A stretch of DNA of 64,000 nucleotides. Origin: Daedaleopsis sinensis (Eukaryota > Basidiomycota > Agaricomycetes > Polyporales > Polyporaceae). The notes under the pieces are model-generated. The model was not told the origin of the DNA, searched no databases, and worked only from the letters and a program-made list of their open reading frames with translations. Both the position numbers and the translations under genes were made by a program. The DNA lies in assembly GCA_033807695.1 (NCBI GenBank), contig CM066308.1:1674001-1738000 (forward strand), written 5' to 3'. Positions 11,062 through 21,064 of this stretch are shown here, piece after piece (within the stretch, counting starts at the first letter, position 1; every line of letters starts with the position of its first letter).

Positions 11062-11349
11062 TGTTGGATTTAGGCTCTACGATTACTGTAGTCGAGCTCG
11101 TACTAGACGGGCCCAGGCGCCCGCGATCGCTTAGTCAGACTTACTATACAGTATTGGTTTTTATAGTTCGCCCCTAATTAGTTTACTTACTTATACCGGG
11201 TAGCTTACGTTTGTATTACGCACGCGATTGACCTCTCGCGCCCATACATCCCGCTTTTCCCCCGGCGCTCCCCAAGGACAATCCGTCCCGCATCCCGCTC
11301 GCTTGCTTGCCCGCTCGCTCACTCTCGCACTCGTCTCACAAACTCAACA
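11062..11349 (+). repeat. 3' LTR, 288 bp
   Basis: This copy matches the 5' LTR and has the same TGTTG and CAACA ends. It is preceded by a purine-rich tract and followed directly by the GGCAC target duplication. The CGCT-rich tail differs from the 5' copy by several substitutions and about four extra bases. Confidence 0.9.
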
Positions 11350-11414
11350 GGCACCGCCCAAAATTGTACATCACATTGAAGTCTGCTGTATCTAGCATGG
11401 TAGACTACACGGCA

Positions 11415-11915
11415 GGCACCACCCAAAATCCGGTTGCTGGAAATGTATGGTGAAATTCCGTGGGAGGTGTGTCTCCATTCTCGAGAGACAAACAGCTTAC
11501 CTTTCAATGTCAACTAAGAGGCAGCTAGGAAATACCAAGAAAGGTGAGATATCAACTGGATATCAATACATCAAAAATGATGCTGTGCGAATGTCACCTA
11601 TCTAGCAACTGAAATGCTGTGCGAAGGTCACATATAGTGTCATTTGTAGACTATCCTCTGTTTCTTGATAGGTCACATTCTCGTACACAAGTTACCTGTC
11701 GAGCTATATCTCAGGCAAACCTCCTTGACTAATTTTCCACACAAAGGATACTACCAGGTTAACTATTCTTTGGGTCGAGGGAGAAATTGATTGATAGTTC
11801 CAGCAGAATTTGACCTTTTGAGAGGCATTATACTCATGGTAAATGTTTCTGTGAGGCCACCTCCCGTGGAACGGTTTCACCATACATTTCTGGCGAACGA
11901 ATTTTGGGCGGTGCC
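11415..11915. repeat. Inverted-repeat element, possible old DNA transposon or MITE
   Basis: Two arms of about 55 bases are inverted copies of one another: 11415-11469 begins GGCACCACCCAAAAT, and 11858-11915 ends ATTTTGGGCGGTGCC. They match at most positions but carry several differences. The 390-base interior has no coding frame of note. A further copy of the arm end, GGCACCGCCCAAAATT at 11350-11365, is an exact reverse match to 11900-11915. No clear target duplication was seen at the arm ends. The LTR element at 9646 inserted right at the 11350 copy. Confidence 0.55.
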
Positions 11916-12074
11916 CGTGTTGTGTTCGTGTCCAGGTCTGCCCGGAGGGCGATGTTTATACAGTTACGGTCTCTCCATCTAAATGTGTATGTTCCCCTGT
12001 GATACTTGGTAGTAGCGGCTACCGAACAGGCTCACAAGGCCACCACATATTTCCTTGACACTTCAACAGATAAA

Positions 12075-15000
12075 CTACTGACGTTGAAGGACCTCAGCAA
12101 TATTGGACAGAAAGCGCTCAACAACGCGCTTTCCACGACGAAGATTGGTTAACGATATGCGCTCGTTCGGTAAATGTGCTTGATCCTATGGTCGCAGTGT
12201 GTGATGAGATGCACGCATGCAGACGTTCGAGCTGAACACATACCGTGCTCTGGCCCATCGGGAGATGGAGTGCATGGCAAGCAAACTCTTTCTCGAGGTA
12301 CGGGATCGAAGGAATCGACTGAAGAGGTGTAAGTACGGGGTTTGGGCCATACGAAGATCCCGTCGCTTACCCCTCCTTCTCTGATGCGTAATGGTTCGAT
12401 TTCCCATTCATCTCTGACAGCATCCTCGAGTGCGTGGAACCATCTGTCATCGAGGTTTCCCAACCACCAGTCCGCCATATGTTCGATAGTGACCTGGATA
12501 TCCTTGTTACTTTGTCGTTGATAGTCGCAGTCGTACCGGGTACTTACCTCAAGCCGATTGGGTGACTGGATCTTTTCAAATCGGGTCTGTAGATGAGTCT
12601 TCAACGCTGAGACGATAGTCTCAAGATCTTGGTCTGGCACGATCCGCACGGATACATGTGCTTTGACTCTAGACGGGATGACTGTGGAGTCTGCAAAGAG
12701 CCAAAAATCTGAATCTGCTGACAGTGTAACCAACGGTTTGTACGCACTCTTCGGCCCAGATACCTCAATGTTATGCACTGTGAGTGCAGGATCACGCCAC
12801 CGAGCCGCCAGCAGTTTCGCAGGAGTCTGGGTAACGTTGGAGAGCACCTTGTATCCTTGCTTTTCTTCTTCTGAGACTGGTCGCACGCTGTCGTCTGGCA
12901 GGTAGTGTCAGGATGGTGCCCAAACAACGGTCGCTCAGACACTCACAAAATTGTGGAATAGTGACTTTGCTGTCTTCGCCGGTCAGAGTTCCAAGCAATC
13001 TCAGCCTTTGATAAGTCGCGTGAGCGGCGCATCTACTCGCAAGCGTACGCAAATACTTACATATCCGACATCGGTTCCCGTGCAGCGCCGCCGTCAACGC
13101 CCGAGTGAAGGTCTGGACCTTGATTCGAGATCTACGTAGTGCATGGTCAGTCCGATTGCAACATAATAAGACTGGGGAATGCTCACCTCCACATTGCAAT
13201 GTATCACCCCGCGCAAGCCGTAGGTGATGCAGGGCGTATCCTCCGCGATCCACGTCGAGTTGCTAGAGATTAATGAGCAATGTAGACCGCAAGCGTGCCC
13301 GCACGCTAACGTACGAGACAAGTATTGCGTCAATGTGACCAATTGTCTCCTACAAACTTCCCTGTCAGTCAAAGAATAGCCATCCCTCATATGTTGACCT
13401 ACCTTGTGACGTTTGACCGTTTCAACGAAACCGCCGCTGCCCGATTCTTCCTCGCCCTCGACCAACATGACCAAATCCGCGCCGAGTGCTCGTTGCTCGA
13501 GCAGGTCGGCGACAGCACAAGCTACGGCCATGATAGGACCTTTGTTGTCGGTCGCGCCTCTGCCGTACAGATAGCCGTTGCGGCCGGTCAATGTGAAGGG
13601 TTCTGACAGCCAGCCTTCTCGACGAGCAGAAATGACATCGTAATGACCGTAGAAGAGAATTCGGGGTTTTGTTGAGGACGTCTGTGTCCCATGGAACGTC
13701 GCGAGGACAAGAGGATTCGTCGTGTCTCCCGTGGGCAACTGTATAAAGCTGAGATTCGGTACGGATTTTGTCCATGAGCGATGGATGTACACACCAATGA
13801 CGCCTCAGCGCCAAGCTGGGTAAAGCACTTGCGGAGCCATATCGCAGCCTGCCGGCAATCTTCTTTGTGTGCGGGCGAATTGCTCACGCTCTGAATCGAG
13901 AGTAGTTTCGAGAGTCCATATACAAGAATATCTGCGAAACTGGTAATGAGTCGATGAGCAGGTCTCCTAATAAACACATGACTTCACCGCTTTGGCTGCT
14001 CAAGCCGTCAGTATACTTGCCAAACTCACTGACATTGGTCAGTGAGTGGCTGGTGGGAGTCGGCGGGGTGACTCCCCAGATCTGAACCACAAGTGAGCAC
14101 AATATCACGATTACGACATGAAGAGAAAATGCACCTTGGTCATATCGTCGTTTCCACCCGACACGAGAGCGAAGATATCATCCTTCCGCGACGACCTAGA
14201 TGGTAAACGGGTGACAATAGACGACAGAACTATCCCATCATGGCCTTGCCATGAACCAGTAAGTTCAAAGGATGACGACCACCTCTGCAAGAACGTCAAT
14301 ACCTCCATAACAATCCGAGAGACTGGACGCTACCTGGACGTCGCCGTTGGCAGAACAGACGTATAGATCCGAATGCAGTAATGACATTGACAAAATATCC
14401 ACATTCTCGGAACGATTTGATTAGCGTATGAGACACGCAGATACTTAGACTGACTCACCTCGACGACCAGTAACGTTCGAACCAGAGTGCGCGTCTCAAG
14501 ATCCCAGACCTTGACAAGACCGTCTTGGCAGCCAGCGAACACGGTGTCCCCGCGAACAACAAGCGCAAGTACTGCCCCAGCATCGCAGTCGAACGTGTGG
14601 AGGAGCCTCGGGGCTGCATGTGAGGATGGTTCTTCGGGAAGTTGCCACACCTAAAAAAAATACGGTTATAGCATGCGATACGCTGCTCTACGGAGTGGTC
14701 GCTGACCTTGACTGTGGAATCACCGCTGCCGGTCACCAGCTGCATATGATGTCCGCCGCCCGTGGTGAACGGAGCATCGTCGGAGCCTTCGCGATTGCTC
14801 GGCAAGAGTGCCATGCAGTAGACATAGCCGTAGTGAGCGGAGTATATCACATTCTCCGAGGGAACCTGGAAGGCGGCGGACGGAAATTTCAAGAGATCCG
14901 AATGCATGCAAGAGTCCGGAGGAGTCGTAGATCCCGTTGTAGAAGAAGACGGCGGGGTGGTAGACAAAGAGGAAGGGGCGCAGGCTCCGCCGCAAGTGGG

Positions 15001-15789
15001 ATTACGTGCATTGAGGTCGGCAGGTCGTCGGGTGTACTGCGGATAGCTGTCGAAGAATTTGTGCGCCTTGCGGGAAGTAGGAGTAGAGCGACCGCTAGAT
15101 AAGAAGACCTCTTGAGGAATCGACGGTCGATGGTCTGAGGTGATGGACGAGAACGAGAACCACTGCAAGGAAGTGTCCTGACAGCCAAAGTAGAGGGTCT
15201 GTGTTTGAGAGCACCATGCTAGAGAGTATAGATCGCCGTTCTCAGTCTCGAGATGCGGATGGAGAAGCCATAGTGCACGTAGAGTCCGAGTGTCCCAGAC
15301 CTGGTAGAATTATGTAAGAAGAGTGTGAGGATGATGTTGTACGATGACGTACGCGAATCGTGCTATCGCCTAGATTTACGAATCGGTTAGACGTCGCGGG
15401 AGGAGAATAAGGTACAGGATCTTTAACCGTACCTGATGCACTGAAGAGCCAGTGTCTGTCTGGTGCATATTCGAGAGCGAGGATACTTCCGCTCGTATGT
15501 CTCCAGATAGCTCTCAGTCTGAACGTTTCCTTGTCCCATACCTTACAAAATGTACTTCAGCACAGACACAGTCCGACGGAACAAGAGAGCGACGTACGCA
15601 AATTTGTCCGTCCTGGCTGCCTGTGTAGATGTTGCCTTCGTCCGCAGCAAGACTGAGAACGGAACTCTCGGCCTGGTGCAAAGAATGGATGAGGTCAGGA
15701 GTCTGGCTGGTAGCGTTCCGAGTGAGCAAAGCTATGCGTTTGAGAGGAGGAGCAGTGCGGGCATTGGAAGGTAGAACGTGAGGCGACAT
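12075..15789 (-). CDS. DUG2: Dug2-type glutamine amidotransferase subunit (WD40 + M20 peptidase)
   Basis: Dug2 with Dug3 cleaves the gamma-glutamyl bond of glutathione in the cytosolic, gamma-glutamyl-transpeptidase-independent pathway. Coding starts at the ATG at 15789. The first half (to about 14110) is a WD40 propeller with repeats such as TGSQDGQICV and GCQDGLVKVWDLE. The second half is an M20 metallopeptidase fold with metal-site motifs GHYDV, GRGATDNKGP and VEGEEESGSGG, then a REGG motif near the C-terminus. Splicing after REGG continues as SIPSIPYLEKEFA, which confirms frame. The stop is at 12075-12077. The gene is split by many 45-70 base introns; the predicted protein is near 1,000 aa, normal for the WD40-M20 fusion. 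Metal-binding motifs look intact. The repeat block lies downstream. Confidence 0.88.
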
Positions 15790-18516
15790 TGTGCGGACGG
15801 AGGAAGGGGGATAGAAACATACGGTCCGGAATGACTGGTGCCATTGAGGCCGAACTAGAGGTCGGATTTATTTGTCTTGTGTCGGGGGCAGTCTGGAGTG
15901 TCTCGATAGTGATAGGCGTAGAGTGTGGGGAATTGGAGGATGGGGATTGGCAGAAAAAGCGAGAGAGGAGTCATAGCACCAGTACAAGTGGGAATGTATG
16001 TAATGATTGGCACTCGTTATGTCGCGACGCGCCTGGCGCCTGCCACGTGACAGACGCGCATTCGCGACTGACAAGCGCCAAGCGCGTTAACGTTCAACGT
16101 TCAGCTCTACCGCGTCCCTCCTCTTCAATCAACCGGGCCATGGTTCGAGGATCCTTTACCTGACTAGTCGACTGCCCAAACTTATTGGCGGCGAGAGATA
16201 GTAATGGTCAACGCGTACACGGCTCACGATCGCCTACCGTCCGATGCTAGATATCAAACCCGGCCATTCCTATTTGCGTCGAGGAGGAGTCCATGAACAG
16301 CTGTCCAGACAAACGTGTTACATCCCATTAAAGGCCTCTCACGCTTAAATTTGAAACCTTTCAAGCTGTTGCTGGAATTTTCCCAACCAGCTCAAACTCG
16401 GGCAGAATTTGCACTTCATGTCCACGTTGCCATGGCCCGGGGTGCTAGGTGGGTCTGGCCTTGCGATTTCACTAATGGGATTGACTGCAACATCGTGAAC
16501 GCACAGTATTCACACGAGACGAGCTACGTCACCAGCACCCAGACGTAGAAGACGGTCCTCTTTTACTCGCGCTACAGCACCTCTCCGCGCATGGCCGGTT
16601 TCGTACTCAGCCTCAGCCCTACGTTCACCGCCGTCATGGCCTATCGACGCCGCACTCGCCCTCCCGACCAAGCTCCACCATATGAGGTCCGTGTCAAATA
16701 AATCAACTGATGCCGTCAACGCAGGACAGCCAGACGACCAGGTTGGGGTCCAGATATCTGTCAAGATATAAGAACTGGGGCACAGGCGTCACCGTGACGG
16801 CCGGGCACGTCAACACCAGACTCCAGTACGACTGGTACATCGCCGGATGCATATGGGCCAGACGAGCTGCTCAGAGTTGTAGCGCAGGATCGAACTGACC
16901 GAATCCTCTGTCTGCGAGCGAGGTACAATGTCACGGTACGTCTCTCCAGACGAGCCACCGTGGTCCGTCAAGCAAGCCACCTCTCTGCGCCATCAGGATC
17001 TTCCGTCCGCTCGGCCAAATCCCCCAAGACCGGTTGGACACTCGGCAGATTCGAGGCAAGCGCTGCTCGTCAAGCCCGCGGCCGCGCTACCCCCACGCGC
17101 GGGTAGAAACTATGTATGTACACGGCCACGACCGGCCGCGCCGGCACTGGTATGTCGCCCGTCAGTCTCGCGTTGCACTCCTTCCCGATAGCTGCTATGG
17201 ATGACATGGACACGGCGTTCCAGTGCGCATAAATCGACCCAGTCCCGGTACACGTTCCTTCCCCCTCGCTGCAGACGGCCTTCCTAGGCCTGGCGCTGCC
17301 CTCTGAACTCGCCGCGCTGCGCCGTGCCCGTTGATCTGTCTGATTCTGTTCTACCTCAAGGACCGCTTGCAGCTCATAACTGAGGCCTGAGCGCTGCCCC
17401 GGTTGCCCCGGGCTAAACAACGGCCGACCACGATGCGGAGGTTGGTCATAGGATTGCAGTGCATCGATGCGGTACAGAGGGTCTCTCTCTGAGTTTTACA
17501 ACGTGGATTGGGTACAGCACACCACAGCACCCCATCGATATCGTGTCCTAGGACCCCGCTGACGAATTACTACCCTATTATAGCTCCATCGCCCGAGGCC
17601 GCGAGTCGGATGAGCGCTGCGCAAGTTGAACGACGTGCTCTTTAACCACAGAACCACAGACGGCGAGACGTAGCATTAGCTGCACTTGCCCCAGCCCAGG
17701 GGCCCGCACCCACAGTGCACACGCGTAGCCGTACTCACCAAGTGCACAACCCGACGAGCGAGCAGAATTCGCGCATACATACTTATCATCATGATTAAAG
17801 TGTTTGCCGCGAGCCTCGAGGCTGACGGTCTGGACCGTCGGGCGCAGGGTGACGTAGGTATACACACTTATCCGAGTGTCCTCGCAGCTGAGACCATCTT
17901 CGCGGGTATCAATCGCGCACGTCATCGGCCATTCGAGGCAAGGCGCGAACACTACGCGCAAAACGGGCCCGGGTGCTCTTGGCGGCGGGCGCACACATAG
18001 ACGCGGGTAAAATGGGGCTGGATAGCGCAGACAAGTACGGGCGGAAGGTGGGATATCATAGCGGGGGGATAACGTCGACGGCGCATGGCACAGGGTGCGT
18101 CGGGGACGGCGTGATTGCGAAGACGGGGGCGTGCATATACTACGTTACGAAAGGGCGGCGATGGTGGATGGAATGGATACACTGAATGTTGGACGGGACA
18201 CTGGACATACAACTACACGAAGGCTTGTGTTCATCCTCTCTCCGCCGCCTGCCGCCTACCGCTGCCACGCGCGCACCCAGACACCGCATCGACCACTAGC
18301 CAGAATGTGTACGGCTGCACGGACACCCGCTCTGCCGTCCGAGTCTAGACACGCGCGTGCGATAGCGATGTGCCGGTGAAGAAGAGGGAGAGACAGACGG
18401 TCGGCGACTGCGGATGGGCACGCAGAGGGGGAGCGAGCGAGCGCAGGCGGTCAGCAACCGCGCGAGCAGAGGGTCAGGGACGCACATCAGGATCGGCGCC
18501 GAAGACGGGCGGGGCC
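15790..18516. other. Gap of about 2.7 kb with no recognised gene
   Basis: This lies between the start of DUG2 and the 3' end of YPD1. Open frames are short, overlap on both strands and show no family signature. The DUG2 promoter should lie in the first few hundred bases. The GC-rich part from 17,000 to 18,400 could hide a small spliced gene or a decayed one. I found no LTR, TIR or tRNA in it. Confidence 0.45.
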
Positions 18517-19308
18517 TCAGGCATCTGCTGGTATGGCATGCTCCTTGTACCAATCCTGGAGCCATTTCTCGGCCACTGCGTACTCGCGCTTGACGCGGGA
18601 CAGGAGGGGGCCGATCTTGTCGAGGGCGGCCTGCTCTGTGAGATCGGCGTTGTTGAGCTCGTCTCTGAGCGCGCCGTAATGCTGGATGTGTTCGCATGTG
18701 GCCTGCACGGCAGACACGCCGAGCGCGGCGGAGGAGCCCTTGAGGAAGTGGCCGAGGGAGGAGAGCTTGGGAAGATCTTTGCTCTCGCTGCACGGCGGGG
18801 AAAACGATGAGAGGAGAATGAGAAGGCAGTGAGGGGGGACGTACAAGGCCTCATCCATATCTGTAAATGTGGTACTGGCCTGGGAGAAGTAGGCCTCGGT
18901 CATGCCGAGCGAGAAGTCATGCGTATCGTCTTCGTCGAGATCGAGGAGCTGGGTGAACGTCTCGAAGTCGATCACGTTTTCTGTGTCAATCTGCAGGGGG
19001 GCGTGAGCGTCGTCGGACAATCGGCAGAGCAGGGGAGGACGGACGTCGTCATCTGCTACATCTGATTCTGGAGGGGCTTCTTTGGCGGGTGGTGCGGGGG
19101 TGGAAGCCTTGGAGGTGTCTGGTGCGGGGGTGGTGCGGGAGAGAGAGTCGGGGACTGGAGAGGTCAGACGAGTCTTGGGCTCGGGCGGGACGAGAGATGT
19201 GGCGCGCGAGGGGGGGGCGGGGGGAGACGGGGATCTGAGCTTTGTGGGGGGGAGGTCGCGGTCTGGAGACTTGAGGTGCTCCTTCGTTGCCGTCTTTGTC
19301 TGGGACAT
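18517..19308 (-). CDS. YPD1: Histidine phosphotransfer protein (Ypd1 type)
   Basis: Ypd1 passes phosphate from a hybrid histidine kinase to response regulators of the Ssk1 and Skn7 type in osmotic and oxidative stress signalling. The HPt signature LGHFLKGSSAALG is present, with the phospho-accepting His. Helices before it (IDFETFTQLLDLDEDD) and after it fit the four-helix HPt fold. One intron at 18788-18844 (57 bp, GTACGT to GCAG) is in frame and lacks a stop. Spliced length is 244 aa, against 167 in baker's yeast. The excess is a Pro/Ser/Thr-rich N-terminal extension of about 100 residues. I chose the ATG at 19308; the frame is open to an ATG at 19386 but that would sit in the promoter. It is divergent from the Sec14-like gene. 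Confidence 0.9.
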   Translation of the reverse strand: MSQTKTATKEHLKSPDRDLPPTKLRSPSPPAPPSRATSLVPPEPKTRLTSPVPDSLSRTTPAPDTSKASTPAPPAKEAPPESDVADDDVRPPLLCRLSDDAHAPLQIDTENVIDFETFTQLLDLDEDDTHDFSLGMTEAYFSQASTTFTDMDEALYVPPHCLLILLSSFSPPCSESKDLPKLSSLGHFLKGSSAALGVSAVQATCEHIQHYGALRDELNNADLTEQAALDKIGPLLSRVKREYAVAEKWLQDWYKEHAIPADA

Positions 19309-19517
19309 CGCGGGGAGGAGGAGGAGGGGGCGGGATGGGAGGGCGATGGGGCGGGACAAGTGCGTGCTTGGCCGGATCCCAATCATTTATATCAACCCAC
19401 GCACTCCACACCGACTTACTCGACTAGTCCCGGCTCCCCGCGCCGGCTGCCGGCTGGGTGGGTGGCTGCGCTGTTCGTCGCGCGCTGTTCGTCGCGCGTT
19501 CTTGGGCACCGACCGCG
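19309..19517. promoter_or_regulatory. Divergent promoter, YPD1 / Sec14-like
   Basis: Only 209 bases separate the two opposed start codons, so both promoters must share this interval. It includes a tandem TTCGTCGCGCG repeat at about 19470-19500. No TATA box is evident. Confidence 0.55.
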
Positions 19518-20758
19518 ATGTCCTTCTTTCTGTCCAAGGCCGGGCAGCCACCAACGGTCGAGGCCATCGACCCAGACGTGACCACAGCCCACTTTCCGCA
19601 CCTAACCCCAGCCCAGGACGCCGCGCTCGCCGCCTTCAAACAGAGCCTGACAAACGCTCGTCTCTACCTCCCCGCGGCCGACCCAGACAGGCCACGCCCC
19701 AGTCACGATGATACAACCCTGCTGTATGTCCTCCCCCCCTCATGTCATTTCAGACCCTAATCATCCCTCCAGCCGTTTCCTGCGTGCCCGCACCTTCGAC
19801 ACCCAGAAGGCAACTAAACAGTTTGCCGACTGCGAGGCCTGGCGCAAGAAGCACAACGTCGCAGCCCTACACGCCTCTTTCCCCGTAGACGAGTTCGAGA
19901 GCGCGCGCATGTACTACCCCCGCTGGACGGGTCGCCGAGACAAGGTATAATGCGTGCTCCGTCCCCTATTCTCCCGCTCCTGCCCCATCGCTCATGCACC
20001 CAACCGTACCCGACTCCTTGCTCAGAACGGTATGCCCGTGTACGTCTACCGCCTCGCCTCCCTCACTCCCCAGCTCGTCAAGGAGCTCAATGCCGTCTCT
20101 CCCGAGCGTCGCTACCAGCGCATGTAAGCATCCCTATACGTCACCTTCTCCACCGCGATTTGCAAACCCCCACTGATCCCTCTCGCTAATCAGCGTCGTC
20201 CTCTACGAGACCCTCGTCGGCTTCGTCTACCGCCTCTGTAGCGAGCTCCCGCGCCCGATCGCGCCCACCCCCGTCTGCTCCAGCACCTCCATCATCGACC
20301 TCGCCGACGCCTCCTTCCAGCTCCTCTGGCAGCTCCGCGGGCTCTTCCAAGAAGCGTCCGCGCTCGCGACCGCCAACTACCCCGAGACGCTCAACGCCAT
20401 CTGCGTCGTCAACGCCCCCGCCTTCTTCCCCACCGTCTGGAGCTGGATCAAGGTCCGTCCGGGCGCGCCCTGCGCGTGCCACCCGTGTCTAACGCATATC
20501 CGCCCGCAGCCGTGGTTCGACGAGGGCACCCGCCGCAAGATCTACATCCTCGGGCGCGATCCCGGCCCGGCCCTCCGCACGCTCATCGACCCCAAGGACC
20601 TCCCGAAGGCGTACGGCGGCGAGCTCGACTGGAAGTTCGAGGACGAGCCGGCGCTCGACGACGCCGCCAAGGCGCTCATCGGCGAGATGCCCAAGGGCCC
20701 CGTCGTCTTCCAGGACGGCAAAGCCATCCGTCCTTCACCTCCCTCCTCTTCAGACTAA
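19518..20758 (+). CDS. Sec14-like CRAL-TRIO lipid-transfer protein
   Basis: Sec14-family proteins exchange phosphatidylinositol and other lipids between membranes and couple lipid metabolism to trafficking. The N-terminal CRAL-TRIO-N helices include the typical RFLRARTFDTQKA segment. The lipid-binding domain follows, with YPETLNAICVVNAPAFFP and the WSWIKPWFDEGTRRKI region, the usual late CRAL-TRIO signature. Four introns of about 50-90 bases are bridged by good frame continuity (for example DK joining NGMPVYVY, and WIK joining PWFDEG). The stop is TAA at 20756-20758, giving about 330 residues, normal for the family. The start ATG at 19518 has MSFFLSKAGQPP following it. Which Sec14 subfamily, and which lipid, cannot be told by eye. 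Confidence 0.88.
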
Positions 20759-21064
20759 TCCTGCATCGTGATCTACCCCATCATACTTTATTAACCCATG
20801 GATCTGCTCGTCCACATTGCTTTTGCTTAAGTGTAGAAATAGATCGGCGCACTGCGCATCTAACCCCAAGTTGTATGAATTAGTCCGTGGCATACAGTAC
20901 GCGTATACTACTAAGTAGGAAGCTACTCTTTGAGAACAGAATGATGACGACGACGACGACAATGATGATGATGACAGCAGAGTCCAGCAGAGCACAGCAC
21001 ATACAGCGACCAAGTAAAACGTACATATAATTTACCGCTTGCGTTCCTTAACATCTCTCCCCAA
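20759..21064. other. Convergent 3' ends with a GAC/GAT microsatellite
   Basis: This short gap lies between the stops of the Sec14-like gene and SCC2. It contains a (GAC)n/(GAT)n simple repeat at about 20941-20977. No gene was seen. Confidence 0.6.

Larger units (their letters stand above)
9646..11349 (+). mobile_element. Gag-only non-autonomous LTR retrotransposon (Ty1/copia type)
   Basis: Two near-identical LTRs bound a 1.7 kb element flanked by the five-base duplication GGCAC (9641-9645 and 11350-11354). The only coding sequence is a Gag with a CCHC knuckle. The interior of 1,132 bases has no room for protease, integrase or reverse transcriptase. The leader 9960-10093 is full of CGAACC repeats, and 10840-10915 is C/T-rich with CCGTTCCG repeats. 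A purine-rich GAGGGG lies just before the 3' LTR. No primer-binding site starting TGG follows the 5' LTR. The few LTR differences indicate a fairly recent insertion. It must depend on an autonomous relative for reverse transcription and integration. Confidence 0.88.
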
